Origin: Cognataquiflexum aquatile
Lineage (GTDB): Bacteria; Bacteroidota; Bacteroidia; Cytophagales; Cyclobacteriaceae
NCBI RefSeq assembly: GCF_003316845.1
Contig: NZ_QMIK01000007.1
Location: 62,001 to 126,000, forward strand
Length of the DNA: 64,000 nt
Direction of reading: 5' to 3'
Shown here: positions 46,542 through 56,158 of the stretch, one piece after another
Layout: each line of letters begins with the position of its first letter
Position numbering within the stretch: position 1 is the stretch's first letter
Translations under genes and position numbers: made by a program
Notes under the pieces: generated by a model
The model's database searches: none
Told to the model about the DNA's origin: nothing
What the model saw: only the letters and a program-made list of their open reading frames with translations

Positions 46542-47969
46542 TCAATTCCCCAACACCACTCTTCTATAAGATACCAAAGAAGGGCTACCTGAATCCTCAA
46601 CTTCGAGGATAATATGCAAGGTTTGGCCATCACCCAATTCAGGCATGACAAATTCAATGTCCATGGCATGCGGATCGAAGAGTTCCATATCTCCTGTATA
46701 AGCGCCTGCTTCCTTGTATATCCACCACTTGTACCTGATTTGGTCTCCGTCGGGATCCATGCTTCCCTTTGCAGAAAGCTTTACTGTTTTTCCTTTTTCA
46801 AACTTACCAAAAGCCAAAGCTTTTCCTTTGTTCCCATTGAGTACAATGACAGGATTGTGGTTGGCTTTTTTATAATCATCAGCGATATTCCAGTCCATTC
46901 TTGCCGCGAAATCATGCTGATAGGCTTTTCTCCACCTCCAGATTGTCGCCTGATTGGATGCTTCCTTCCTGCCATCGGCCAAAGTGATTTCATCTTGGGT
47001 ATTGATCGATGATGTCCAAATTTTATCCTTTTCTCCATAAGACTGCCACCATTCATATCGCCCGGCCCAGCCGCCATAAGTAGGGCTTTTGTACCATCCC
47101 AAACCGTTATTGATCAAACCAAAAAAAGATGGCGTATCCCCTTCCATGATATAAATCACATCAAGGTAATTGGCTCCCAAAGGACCGTGGTTTTCCTTGA
47201 TATTGGCATTCAACCATGGATTGTCGACCAACTCAAAATCAACCATTGGGGCATTTTTGTACCAACGGTCCCCTGCTATTCCTGTCCAGGTGGCTTTGTA
47301 ATATTCCCTCCAATTGTCTCCCGCACTTGCATCCACGATATAAAAGATTCCAGAAAAATTATTCCTGACCCAAGGACCAGCAAAATCCTGATCAGAGATA
47401 GCGTAAACCCGGAGTTTGGAAACAAATTTTGCGACCTCAGCTTCTGACCTGGTGTTTTTTACTTTCCAAAGTGCCTGCGCCAGACAATTTGCCCCACCCC
47501 AAACAGAAACCCATAGCGGCCTGTCATCGGCTTTGTCCACGGCTTTGATCAGCATTTCCGAACCTGGAGAATCTTTGCCTTCCCCGACCCCTTCCATGCT
47601 AAACAAGGGAAGGTGCTGAGTCGTCACGCTGAGCAGATAGTCCATCGTTGGAAATCCTGAGGCATGTTTGTCGAGATTTGATTTGACCTTTCCATAGTTG
47701 CGCACCAATTCTTCGATTTTGTCTTTTCGGATTCCGTTTCGCAAATGGGTAGAAGTGGTAGCCACGATTCCCTCGATATCATATTCATTGGAATAAACCA
47801 GCAACCGTACTAAGGACTGTTGGTCGTCCGGTTCATTGGTGATGTCTGTGAGGACAAAAAGCCGCTGCTTGATGGGTTCTTCGAAAGTAAGTGCTGACTG
47901 TGCAACCAAAATATGATTTACAGAAAACAAGAAAGTAAAAGCAATGAGGAAGAATGATCTTTGCCGCAT
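46542..47969 (-). CDS. DUF1593 / Sde182-like nucleoside-hydrolase-fold protein, secreted
   Basis: A 475-residue protein with a signal peptide (about residues 1-22, ending LVAQ). The N-terminal DUF1593 domain starts FVLTDITNEPDDQQSLVRLL, where the Asp cluster corresponds to the calcium-binding site of nucleoside hydrolases. A C-terminal Ig-like domain follows (about 385-475, VKLSAKGSMDPDGDQIRYKW). Related proteins act on carbohydrate; Sde182 is the name of the family's cellulose-binding-linked member. The substrate here is unknown. Confidence 0.85.
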   Translation of the reverse strand: MRQRSFFLIAFTFLFSVNHILVAQSALTFEEPIKQRLFVLTDITNEPDDQQSLVRLLVYSNEYDIEGIVATTSTHLRNGIRKDKIEELVRNYGKVKSNLDKHASGFPTMDYLLSVTTQHLPLFSMEGVGEGKDSPGSEMLIKAVDKADDRPLWVSVWGGANCLAQALWKVKNTRSEAEVAKFVSKLRVYAISDQDFAGPWVRNNFSGIFYIVDASAGDNWREYYKATWTGIAGDRWYKNAPMVDFELVDNPWLNANIKENHGPLGANYLDVIYIMEGDTPSFFGLINNGLGWYKSPTYGGWAGRYEWWQSYGEKDKIWTSSINTQDEITLADGRKEASNQATIWRWRKAYQHDFAARMDWNIADDYKKANHNPVIVLNGNKGKALAFGKFEKGKTVKLSAKGSMDPDGDQIRYKWWIYKEAGAYTGDMELFDPHAMDIEFVMPELGDGQTLHIILEVEDSGSPSLVSYRRVVLGN

Positions 47970-48265
47970 GGATATTTTGGGAATATTTTGATTTTTTAAG
48001 ATAAGGATAATAAAAATAAGACCACTTTCCCCAAATTAAAAATGAGGTAAAAAACATACCTTTTCAGACTTTTTATCATTCATATCCAACATTTTTTAAA
48101 CTAAACCAGCTATCAAAGCGGAATTTTAAATCGGATTCAATAGTTTAGGGTTTTTATAAGATTTGTTTGGTTTGGTATTCCGGAATATGCTTCGAAATAA
48201 ATTACGGACCTGATGAATTTAAAAACAAAGCATGAATGAAATTCGCCAATATGAAATGTCCCCCA

Positions 48266-48910
48266 ATGAAAAAACCTTTTTCACTTCTTCTTTTCATGAT
48301 ATGCCTTGTCATGTCAGGATTCGAGGCAAAAGCTGAAAGTCAGAATGACAGCATTCCTGAGAAAACACGTGAAATGAAAATGGGAATCCGGTTTTCTCCT
48401 TCTCTCAATTTTTTTGATTATGGTGATTTGTCTTTTGGACAGGTGGCATCTGATTATAAAATCGGGGCGGCTTTGGGAATGGTCTTTGACTGGAAAATGA
48501 GCGAATACAACCGCATCAGACTTGAGCCTTATCTGGAATACCAAAACATCAATAACAACTCCATCAATCCGGATATCGAAGCAATCACCTCATTTAGCAA
48601 TGTGTCTTTCGGATTGGATGCAATTCCTTTGGTATTGACCTATGGAGGAAAATACAAAGGGACGCTGTCGGTGGGAGGTTTTGCAAAATATATCCTGAAC
48701 AGCTCCCAAAGCACGACTTTAAACGGAAATCCCGTCAATAACTTCAATGTCGAAATCAACAAACTCCAGTATGGTCTCTCCTTTGGTGCGGGGGCATATC
48801 TTGGAAAAAGGCTGATAGAGTTTCGGTATTATCAGTCCCTCAATGATTTTGTAAATAATCCTGTTGTCCCCAACAGCATCAATCAGGTCCAACTCATACT
48901 TGTATACTAA
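48266..48910 (+). CDS. PorT-like outer-membrane beta-barrel protein
   Basis: A 214-residue protein from ATG 48266 (MKKPFSLLLF); the frame extends to 48236 with ten extra residues. A signal peptide (ending EAKAE) is followed by a run of amphipathic beta-strands typical of a small barrel (MGIRFSPSLNFFDYGDLSF, YRIRLEPYLEY-like segments) and a C-terminal aromatic VQLILVY. It resembles PorT/OprF-like Bacteroidota barrels. The next gene starts on the last base of this stop codon, so the two are co-translated, and the protease may depend on this barrel. Confidence 0.8.
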   Translation: MKKPFSLLLFMICLVMSGFEAKAESQNDSIPEKTREMKMGIRFSPSLNFFDYGDLSFGQVASDYKIGAALGMVFDWKMSEYNRIRLEPYLEYQNINNNSINPDIEAITSFSNVSFGLDAIPLVLTYGGKYKGTLSVGGFAKYILNSSQSTTLNGNPVNNFNVEINKLQYGLSFGAGAYLGKRLIEFRYYQSLNDFVNNPVVPNSINQVQLILVY

Positions 48911-50412
48911 TGAAAAAGATCCACTTACTCTACAGTTTTTGGGTACTGTTAATCTTCAATTCCTGTGTGACTGACAGGGAGTCTGAAAATTCATTTTACC
49001 TCAATCAGATCAACAGAATCCAACTGATCTCTTCCAAAACCATATTTTTTGCGGAAAATCTCCAAGAAGATCTTAACCTGACCGTAAGCTTTTTTGACAG
49101 GGACAACAGGCCTTTTTTAAACAACATTGATGTTCCTTATGAGATCTATCTTGGTGATTCGGTGATCAAAGAACCTAAACTTGATCTTGCCCGACCCGGG
49201 AAATATAAGCTTCGGGTCATGTTCCCAACAAGAGAAAATACCTTCAGCAACGAGGTTGAAATCGAGGTGGTAGAAGGAGATTATATTTCAGAACTGGTTT
49301 TGGATTTTTCAAATGAGACCAGAAATGAATTTACCTTGGCCAACAATGGAACCTACGATTTTACGCTCCGGGCATTTGGCCCCAATGGAGAAATACCGGG
49401 TGTGCAAGAACAAATCAGAAGAAATTTATCCTTAAAAGCAGGGAATTTAAACACCAACAAACTGACAGGTATTGCGATAGAGCAAACAGGGCTGATTGAA
49501 GTGCAGGCCTCTGTTTTCGGGGTAAACAGCAATATTCTCAAAATCAATTCGCGCTCAGATATTTCCTATCCGATTAAAGAATTTCAGGTAGTATTTCATG
49601 TCTTTTCCAATGTCTTTAATCCAACACCGCTTCAAATAGAGACCCAAATAAACATGGCAAACCTTGCTTTCGGTGGTGGTGTCCGGTCTTCTTTTCGAAG
49701 GAATTTGAATGCTGTAGATGCAGGTTTCAGGTTCAAGTTGGCCGACAGAAATCCCGATGGCACACCCATGAATACAAAAGGTATCAACAGGATTTTTACT
49801 GATAAAATATACCAAGATGCACAGGACCCTGAATTATTGGGATTGAAGTTCAACAGTATCTGGGATCCAACCCAATATATCAACGTGTTTGTAGAAGACC
49901 TCAATAGCATGGGTGCAGCAGGTTACGCTTACCTGCCGTTTTTGACAAGTCCTGTTGTCGGTGGACTTTCACCAATATTGACACCTGACACAGAATTGTT
50001 TTACCCAATTATGGTGGCTCTTGATTTCAGACTCTTTAACGGACAATACAGGGATGACAATGTATTGGCGCATGAATTGGGCCATTATCTTGGGCTGTAT
50101 CATACCTTTCAGGATTGTCAGACAGGGGATTTTTGTGATGATACCCCTTCCCATACCCTACCATCTAATCCATCTTTAAGATTCAGCAACAACAGGACAA
50201 ACTGTTTAAATGCTCCTTTCATTTCCACCAATTTTATGGATTATATCAACAGCGTTGACAATTTTACTTTTGACCAAAAAGAAAGAATGGTCAAGATATA
50301 TGAAAACGCGTTGTTTATGCCCAAAGACCTCAATAAGCCGGATGCGAGGCTGAAGCCATTTAGGCGAGGACAGCTTGACCCAAGCATCAAGCCAATCATC
50401 TGTAACTTCTGA
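48910..50412 (+). CDS. M43-like zinc metalloproteinase lipoprotein
   Basis: A 500-residue protein with a lipoprotein signal (Cys19 in IFNSCVTD), so it is membrane-anchored and outside the cytoplasm. An N-terminal beta/Ig-like region (about 40-215) precedes the catalytic domain, with HELGHYLGLYH (His388, Glu389, His392, His398) and the Met-turn STNFMDYIN. It matches the pappalysin (M43) family and the Bacteroidota BF0631-type lipoproteins. Cys residues (FQDCQTGDFCDDTP) suggest disulfides. It is translated directly after the barrel gene (TAATG overlap). Confidence 0.9.
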   Translation: MKKIHLLYSFWVLLIFNSCVTDRESENSFYLNQINRIQLISSKTIFFAENLQEDLNLTVSFFDRDNRPFLNNIDVPYEIYLGDSVIKEPKLDLARPGKYKLRVMFPTRENTFSNEVEIEVVEGDYISELVLDFSNETRNEFTLANNGTYDFTLRAFGPNGEIPGVQEQIRRNLSLKAGNLNTNKLTGIAIEQTGLIEVQASVFGVNSNILKINSRSDISYPIKEFQVVFHVFSNVFNPTPLQIETQINMANLAFGGGVRSSFRRNLNAVDAGFRFKLADRNPDGTPMNTKGINRIFTDKIYQDAQDPELLGLKFNSIWDPTQYINVFVEDLNSMGAAGYAYLPFLTSPVVGGLSPILTPDTELFYPIMVALDFRLFNGQYRDDNVLAHELGHYLGLYHTFQDCQTGDFCDDTPSHTLPSNPSLRFSNNRTNCLNAPFISTNFMDYINSVDNFTFDQKERMVKIYENALFMPKDLNKPDARLKPFRRGQLDPSIKPIICNF

Positions 50413-50593
50413 TTGGATAAGGACTCCAGGTTTAATGATGACAAATTGATTTGCATCATTTGAGGCTTAGGGATTAAATATCGCCGGTGAACAATTGTTT
50501 GTAGCTAAAAAACAAAGGTTTCTATTGATTGGGTAGGTCATTATCATTGAAAATTTCTTACCCATGAGGAGTTTGAGAGTGCCAATGCAATAA

Positions 50594-51031
50594 CTATTTA
50601 TCTCTAATCATTTTAATCTGTTCGGTTCCAAGGATCCAATCAATATTCATTTTTTCCAATCCCCTTTTGAGTTTTTGATCACCAGTCCAAAGGGGAGATT
50701 TGAGTTCTAAGCATAAGGCAATAAACGGAGTATCAAAGACATCAATGTTTTTTGTCAATTCACCCGCTTTAAGCCAAGATTCTTTTGATACGAGATCAAG
50801 ATCGAATTATTCGATCTTCTTTAGAATCATTAATTTCAAAAAATCTATTTCATCTTCATTATATCCAGATAACCCAACTAATTTATTGTGGTGACGGTCT
50901 AGTTCATCCATAATTATTGTTGGGGCAAAAAAATCAAACAGTTCAGAAGAGTTCAAAAGTAAATCACTAATAGCACCATTTGGGCTTAAGATACAGCTGA
51001 ATACGATATTTGTATCAACTACAACTATCAC
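50594..51031 (-). pseudogene. PIN-domain toxin gene interrupted by an in-frame stop
   Basis: Reading from 51031, the frame encodes MIVVVDTNIVFSCILSPNG and a PIN fold up to KKIE, then TAA (50807-50809), and continues in the same frame for 70 more codons: FDLDLVSKESWLKAGE, then DVFDTPFIALCLEL and WTGDQKLKRGL, to TAG at 50594-50596. The second half holds the C-terminal PIN acidic residues, so one stop codon splits an otherwise full-length toxin of about 144 residues. This is a single nonsense change, not a frameshift. The toxin is presumably inactive unless the stop is read through. Confidence 0.88.
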
Positions 51032-51231
51032 TTAATGTATCGCCTTTTATTTTCTTCCCACCAAGAGGATTTTGCCTGTTTAGCCAAATCATCGATTTGT
51101 TGCTGAGTCGCTTTACTTTTTGAGGTTATCTCACGGAATTTGATAAAATCTAAAAGCCGCTGTATACCTGTAAGGTCTGTTCCCTCATCAACCCTAATTA
51201 CGATTTCATTGTCTCTTCTTTCGATTTCCAT
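51028..51231 (-). CDS. Antitoxin upstream of the broken PIN toxin
   Basis: A 67-residue protein (MEIERRDNEIVIRVDEG) with an N-terminal strand and a helical, lysine-rich C-terminus. It is intact and overlaps the start of the broken toxin by 4 bases, the usual antitoxin-first order. It resembles the antitoxin at 2169-2393 in position and size but not closely in sequence. A DNA-binding fold is not obvious. Its role is assigned from context. Confidence 0.65.
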   Translation of the reverse strand: MEIERRDNEIVIRVDEGTDLTGIQRLLDFIKFREITSKSKATQQQIDDLAKQAKSSWWEENKRRYIK

Positions 51232-51415
51232 GTTAAAATTTAGGAATATTATTGAATCAAATTAAATCTTAGATGAACAATCTCAAATTAATGAAGCCTG
51301 GAATTTTCAAAATCATTTATAATTCCCATCAAATTTTTCTTTTTTCAAACCCACTTTCAAAGTATCTTTTGGAAAGTGAAAAGATCCTGAAATTTCCATA
51401 AAACCAAATAACCCT

Positions 51416-52459
51416 ATGTCAACTCAAATTGTGGTTTCCCAAAAGTATTTTTCTAAATATTTATTCTTAAGCCTTGGCTTTTTCCTGATATTTTCCATCA
51501 GCTGTCAGGCACAGCAGGGTAAAACCTGGTTGCAGTTTGAAGGAAAATCAGGTCCCGGCAAAGGAAAACATATCGTTCTTGTCAGCGGCGATGATGAATA
51601 CCGCTCTGAGGAAGGGATGCCCATGTTGGGCAAGTTATTGGCGGAACATTATGGATTTACATGCACGGTGTTGTTTCCGATCGAACCGGAAACCGGCAAT
51701 ATCGTCCCTTCTTACCAAAACAACATACCCGGATTGGAACACCTGGCAAAAGCCGATCTGATGATTTTGCTTACCAGATTCCGAGAATTGCCTGATGAGC
51801 AGACCAAATATTTCCACGACTTCATTATGGCAGGCAAACCGATCATCGGAATGCGGACTGCTACCCATGCTTTCCACTACGAAAAAAACAAAAACAGTCC
51901 CTATGCCAAGTATGATTGGAGAAACAAAAGCGCCGGTTGGGAAGGAGGATTCGGGCAGAAAATCCTCGGTGAAACATGGGTTGCCCACCATGGCGAACAT
52001 GCCAAAGAAGGCGCCCGTGCGCTGATCGACGGTCCTGCCCAACTTGCAAACCATCCTATCCTTCGTGGAGTCAATGATATTTGGGCGGCGTCTGATGTGT
52101 ATACTGTCAAGAACCTGACCCAAGATGCGCAAGTGCTCGTCTATGGCCAACCCACCAAAGGCATGACTCCCGATACGCCTTTGATCTGGGAAAAATCCGT
52201 GATGCCTATGGCTTGGACCAAAGATTATCAGGTAGAGGGAGGCAAAAAAGGAAAAGCATTCGCTACCACGATGGGCGCTTCGGTTGATTTGCAAAGCGAC
52301 GACCTGAGGAGACTGATCGTGAATGCGGTTTTTTGGGGATTGGATATGTCGGACCAAATCACGCCTGACCTGAACGTTTCCATCGTCGGCAAATACGAAC
52401 CGACCATGTTTGGTTTTGGAACATTCAGAAAAGGAATGAAAGTGGAAGATTTCAAATAA
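51416..52459 (+). CDS. ThuA domain lipoprotein
   Basis: A 347-residue protein with a lipoprotein-type signal (Cys30 in FSISCQAQ), so it is probably membrane-anchored. The ThuA-like fold follows: KHIVLVSGDDEYRSEEGMP, MILLTRFRELPDEQTKYF, a GAPDH-like Rossmann arrangement, and HHGEHAKEGARALID. ThuA proteins were first linked to trehalose use, and in Planctomycetes and Bacteroidota they often accompany carbohydrate operons, but the reaction is unknown. It stands near the SusC-like receptor and the sugar isomerases. Confidence 0.87.
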   Translation: MSTQIVVSQKYFSKYLFLSLGFFLIFSISCQAQQGKTWLQFEGKSGPGKGKHIVLVSGDDEYRSEEGMPMLGKLLAEHYGFTCTVLFPIEPETGNIVPSYQNNIPGLEHLAKADLMILLTRFRELPDEQTKYFHDFIMAGKPIIGMRTATHAFHYEKNKNSPYAKYDWRNKSAGWEGGFGQKILGETWVAHHGEHAKEGARALIDGPAQLANHPILRGVNDIWAASDVYTVKNLTQDAQVLVYGQPTKGMTPDTPLIWEKSVMPMAWTKDYQVEGGKKGKAFATTMGASVDLQSDDLRRLIVNAVFWGLDMSDQITPDLNVSIVGKYEPTMFGFGTFRKGMKVEDFK

Positions 52460-52462
52460 AAA

Positions 52463-52497
52463 TAGACAGGAGATTTGGGACATGAGATTCTAGACCC
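52463..52497. repeat. Five seven-base repeat units after the ThuA gene
   Basis: tagacag, gagattt, gggacat, gagattc and tagaccc follow one another with an exact period of seven; all fit NNGAYNN. The array begins 4 bases after the ThuA stop codon. A further spacer word, gtcatctcaacgaaggagag (52561-52580), ends close to the stop codon of the opposing receptor gene. Confidence 0.65.
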
Positions 52498-52587
52498 AAT
52501 TGGCAAGAAATGGAAGATGAAACTGCAAAAACCATAAACTTTTCGAAAAGGCTTTTCCTTGTCATCTCAACGAAGGAGAGATCTTTT

Positions 52588-55143
52588 CTAAAAACTCACC
52601 TGATAGGAAAGTGTAAAAGCCCTCAAAGGCAGCCAGGTAGAAGCACCATCAATTCCAGAGGAATAAAAGTTGTCATTGTATTCAATATGCTCATCCGCTA
52701 GCCATACCGACTTAGCGTTAAGTCTCGCCTCAGGATCTGCAGCTGAATACGAAGTGATGAAAAACAGGTTATTTGCGATCAGGGAAATTCTGCTTGACAC
52801 TTTTTTATTTTTGATCAAAAAATTCAAATCCCTTGAAACAGAAAGGTAATGAAGGGAAAAGAATCCGGATTTTTCGATAAAGTAACTACTGAACCTGTTA
52901 AATTCTGTCAGGCCTTGATCCTTAAGGTTCTGAAATGAACGGAGTACATTTTGGTTGAAAAACGTCACTCCACCGTACATCAAGTTGGTTTCATTGGCAT
53001 TGATATGCCCAAAAACTCCCCTAAAAAATGCGTCCAAATGCCATTTTTTCCATTGCAGCTGATGGTTCCAACCCATCCACCATTTGGGTACAGTCTGACC
53101 TTGAGGCACATAATCATTCATCCAATCCTGTTGGTTATTGTCCTGTTGCAGTATCCATTTTCCTGTACTGCGGTCTATTCCCAAAAACTCAAGCGCCCTG
53201 CCTGTCCCGATTGGCTCGCCTGTCCTCAGGGTGCTATATTGGTAATGTGGGCCTCCTCCAACAGCCCTGGTGACCCCTATGTCATATCCTTCCAAGCTTG
53301 TGAATTCAGCATCCAAGTCTTTCCATTCTGATTTGAGAAAGGTGGCATTAAGACTGCTTTGATAGATTACCATTCCGATTTTAACCGAATTCAAACCGAG
53401 AACCCATTCCATCCCTCTGTTTCTGATTTCCCCAAAATTCTGGTAAGTATTGGGATAATAGGAATTCCCATCTGTATAATCCCAATCATATGCCCGCATC
53501 AGATTGATAAAATCAGAAGACCTGCTTGTAAAAAACCTCAATTCCCCAGATAGCTTATTCTGGAAAAAGGAACCACTCCCTCCTATTTCCAATTGATGGG
53601 TGTCTTCCCACTTCAAATCTGGGTTGGCATAATGGGTGAAATTAACAAAAGGTTCCACCTGTAAAATTGTTTTGCTCAAACCAGTGCGATCAGGAATCAA
53701 ACCGGTATGGGAATAGGATGTAAAAATCTGAAATTTTTGACTGAGACGGTATTTCAGATCCAGTCCAAAAAACTGCCCCCATCCTGCATTTTCCCCCAAA
53801 TTGGAAGAAATTTCAGGTTGGTAGAGGAAGTCAAAGTACAATCTTTGTTTCCAATTGGACTGCAAGAAAAAACCCAAGGCATTCAGCGTATATTTACCGA
53901 TTTGAGGATTCAGTGTTTGCACCACGACAGTATTCTCAGGTTCAAATGGCCTGATTAGATTGGTGCCTGTTTGGTCATAGGAAATCTTTTGGGAGGATAA
54001 ACGAATACCCGGATTGAAAGTAAAGTCGTTGATTTGAATCAAATAATCGGATGAAAACTCCATGTAAGTACGGTCATCCTTTCTTGTTTTATTCCTCTGA
54101 AAGGTTCCCGCATTATTGCTCAATCCAATGATACCATCAAATTGAAACTGATCTTTTGTTAAACCGACTTTGCCTATTCTTCCACTGATTGTCCATTGGG
54201 GAAAAGGATTGGCAGTAATATTTGCCTGTACCATTTCCATTTTTGAATCCAAAGTATTTTGATCCGCAGTCATTCGAAGCCATGGATTTCCTCCATACCT
54301 ATTGAAGGAATTGACTGGTTGATCCAATGCAAAAGTCGGATTCATTCCCACCGCTGCCTGGAAAAAATCAGAATTACCTATTTCAGAATCCCTATCAACA
54401 ACCAAAGCCGAGACTCCTGCTTTGACCTTATTTTTCAAAAAAGAATAATCAAGGGCACCATAAATACTTAATTGTTGGAAGCCGGTCTCCTTTTGGATAC
54501 CTGCCACATTGCGATGACTGAGGATTACTTTGGAATTCAAATTTCCCGTCCGGTAACCGAGTTTCAGACCGGTATTGGTTGACCAAGCAGTTTGTGTCAA
54601 CGCTTCCAACCAATCCGTATCACTGTTTCCAAAAAATGTTCCCGGCGGCGCCTGATTCCTATATTCCTGTGCATTCAGGTTGCCATAAGGTCTTTGGTAA
54701 TTTTCCATGCTGACATTTTGAAGAAAGGTTACTGAAAGCCCTTCCTTCCCATTATTGGAAATTGCAGCATCAAACACTCCGGCGGCAGCTTGTAAACCCA
54801 TTTGTGCCAATTGGCTCCCTCTGCGAACACTCATCGAATCTATCAAAAAAGGATCTACCATGTGCCAAGCCAAACCGGGCATTCCGTCCAACATCAACAT
54901 CGGCTGCATCCTACCAAGAAAAGTATGGTAACCACGGTAAATCATATCAAAGTTACCATTGGGATTTGATCCCGGTCTTGAGACCAAGAGTCCCGGTATC
55001 TGACTCTGTATAGCCTGCGGCAAAGAAAGAATCAAGCCCTGATTGAATGGTTTTTGCTCCATCGTGAGGCTGTCAGATTCTTGAGCTTTAAGTGAAAAAG
55101 CTAATTGTAAAAGTCCGATTGCAATAATCAAAAACCGAAGCAT
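52588..55143 (-). CDS. Orphan SusC-like TonB-dependent receptor
   Basis: An 851-residue outer-membrane receptor with a signal peptide (ending KAQES). It starts with a plug domain (about residues 35-130) and a long barrel (about 150-851) with SusC-type signature segments such as WSTNTGLKLGYRTGNLNS and HRNVAGIQKETGFQQ, ending in a terminal Phe (YQVSF) as expected for OMP assembly. The usual N-terminal CarboxypepD-like domain is absent and no SusD gene follows. It probably imports a large nutrient, but neither partner nor ligand is visible. Confidence 0.87.
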   Translation of the reverse strand: MLRFLIIAIGLLQLAFSLKAQESDSLTMEQKPFNQGLILSLPQAIQSQIPGLLVSRPGSNPNGNFDMIYRGYHTFLGRMQPMLMLDGMPGLAWHMVDPFLIDSMSVRRGSQLAQMGLQAAAGVFDAAISNNGKEGLSVTFLQNVSMENYQRPYGNLNAQEYRNQAPPGTFFGNSDTDWLEALTQTAWSTNTGLKLGYRTGNLNSKVILSHRNVAGIQKETGFQQLSIYGALDYSFLKNKVKAGVSALVVDRDSEIGNSDFFQAAVGMNPTFALDQPVNSFNRYGGNPWLRMTADQNTLDSKMEMVQANITANPFPQWTISGRIGKVGLTKDQFQFDGIIGLSNNAGTFQRNKTRKDDRTYMEFSSDYLIQINDFTFNPGIRLSSQKISYDQTGTNLIRPFEPENTVVVQTLNPQIGKYTLNALGFFLQSNWKQRLYFDFLYQPEISSNLGENAGWGQFFGLDLKYRLSQKFQIFTSYSHTGLIPDRTGLSKTILQVEPFVNFTHYANPDLKWEDTHQLEIGGSGSFFQNKLSGELRFFTSRSSDFINLMRAYDWDYTDGNSYYPNTYQNFGEIRNRGMEWVLGLNSVKIGMVIYQSSLNATFLKSEWKDLDAEFTSLEGYDIGVTRAVGGGPHYQYSTLRTGEPIGTGRALEFLGIDRSTGKWILQQDNNQQDWMNDYVPQGQTVPKWWMGWNHQLQWKKWHLDAFFRGVFGHINANETNLMYGGVTFFNQNVLRSFQNLKDQGLTEFNRFSSYFIEKSGFFSLHYLSVSRDLNFLIKNKKVSSRISLIANNLFFITSYSAADPEARLNAKSVWLADEHIEYNDNFYSSGIDGASTWLPLRAFTLSYQVSF

Positions 55144-55252
55144 TTGTATTTGGGTTGTTTTGGGAACTGAAATTAAATATAGGCTTTTTAGTTGATTTTT
55201 TTCATATAGAAGTAATTTGAATTTCTTATTTTTAGCAAAACCCTATTAACCC

Positions 55253-56104
55253 ATGAATAAAATCGGATTTAATGTTTTGGCTTGGTCGGCAGCGATGTCT
55301 GATGACCTCAAACCAATTTTGGACAGGCTGAAAAAGATCGGCTATGATGGTGCTGAGTTTTTTGTTGGCTCTGACGATATCCCTGCCTACAAAAGAATCG
55401 GAGAGCATTGCAAAAATATTGGCTTGGAGGTCACTACGGTTTTTGTGCTCAGTCCGGAAGAAAACCTCGTCAGTCCGGATAACGATGTCCGCCAAAAGGG
55501 CCTTGAAAAAATCAAGTGGACTATTGACCGTTCGCATGATTTGGGTTCGCAGGTGCTTTGTGGCCCTTTCCATTCTGCTTTTGCTACTTTTTCCAAAGCC
55601 GCCCCTCAGGATATCGAGTATGCGCGCAGTGCTGAAATCCTCCATCAGGCGGGAGATTATGCCGCACAGGCAGGAATCCTGCTGACGCCTGAGGCGCTCA
55701 ACAGGTTTGAATGCTACCTCTGCAATACCATGGAGCAGCTTTTTCACCTGCTGAAAATCGTCAACCACCCCAATGTCAAGGCGATGTTTGACACCCATCA
55801 TGCCAATATGGAGGAGAAAAAACTGGGAGAAGCCATACACCGCATCGCACCTTACCTTGCCCACTTCCACATCAGTGAAAACGACCGTGGCACGCCGGGT
55901 TCCGGGCATGTGCCTTGGGATGAGACTTTTGCCGCTTTGGCTGCTATCAAGTACAAAGGATGGCTGACTATCGAAGGATTCACAAGGAACGATCCTGATT
56001 TTGCCAATGCCATTGGGGTATGGAGGCAGTTTTCAGAACCTTGGGAAATGGCTGAAAGTGGATATCGATTTATCAGGGAAATGGGAGAAAAGCATGGGCT
56101 GTAG
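55253..56104 (+). CDS. Sugar phosphate isomerase/epimerase (TIM barrel)
   Basis: A 283-residue protein of the AP endonuclease-2/xylose isomerase-like TIM-barrel family. Metal-site candidates are Glu in LTPEALNRFECYL, Asp and His in MFDTHHANME, His in AHFHISENDRG and Glu in WLTIEGFTRND. It resembles D-tagatose 3-epimerase. No signal peptide, so it is cytosolic. It is followed after 54 bases by the second sulfatase, and a second isomerase of this family lies at 58663-59490, so both probably belong to one sugar-use group. Confidence 0.88.
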   Translation: MNKIGFNVLAWSAAMSDDLKPILDRLKKIGYDGAEFFVGSDDIPAYKRIGEHCKNIGLEVTTVFVLSPEENLVSPDNDVRQKGLEKIKWTIDRSHDLGSQVLCGPFHSAFATFSKAAPQDIEYARSAEILHQAGDYAAQAGILLTPEALNRFECYLCNTMEQLFHLLKIVNHPNVKAMFDTHHANMEEKKLGEAIHRIAPYLAHFHISENDRGTPGSGHVPWDETFAALAAIKYKGWLTIEGFTRNDPDFANAIGVWRQFSEPWEMAESGYRFIREMGEKHGL

Positions 56105-56158
56105 GTATTTGTTATGCAATGACTAGACTTTGGTAATTTCACAATTACCCAAAAAAAT

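Noticed and set aside
50807-51031. A complete 74-residue PIN protein
   Set aside because: The C-terminal PIN half continues in the same frame after the stop, so the short frame is a truncated product of a broken gene.
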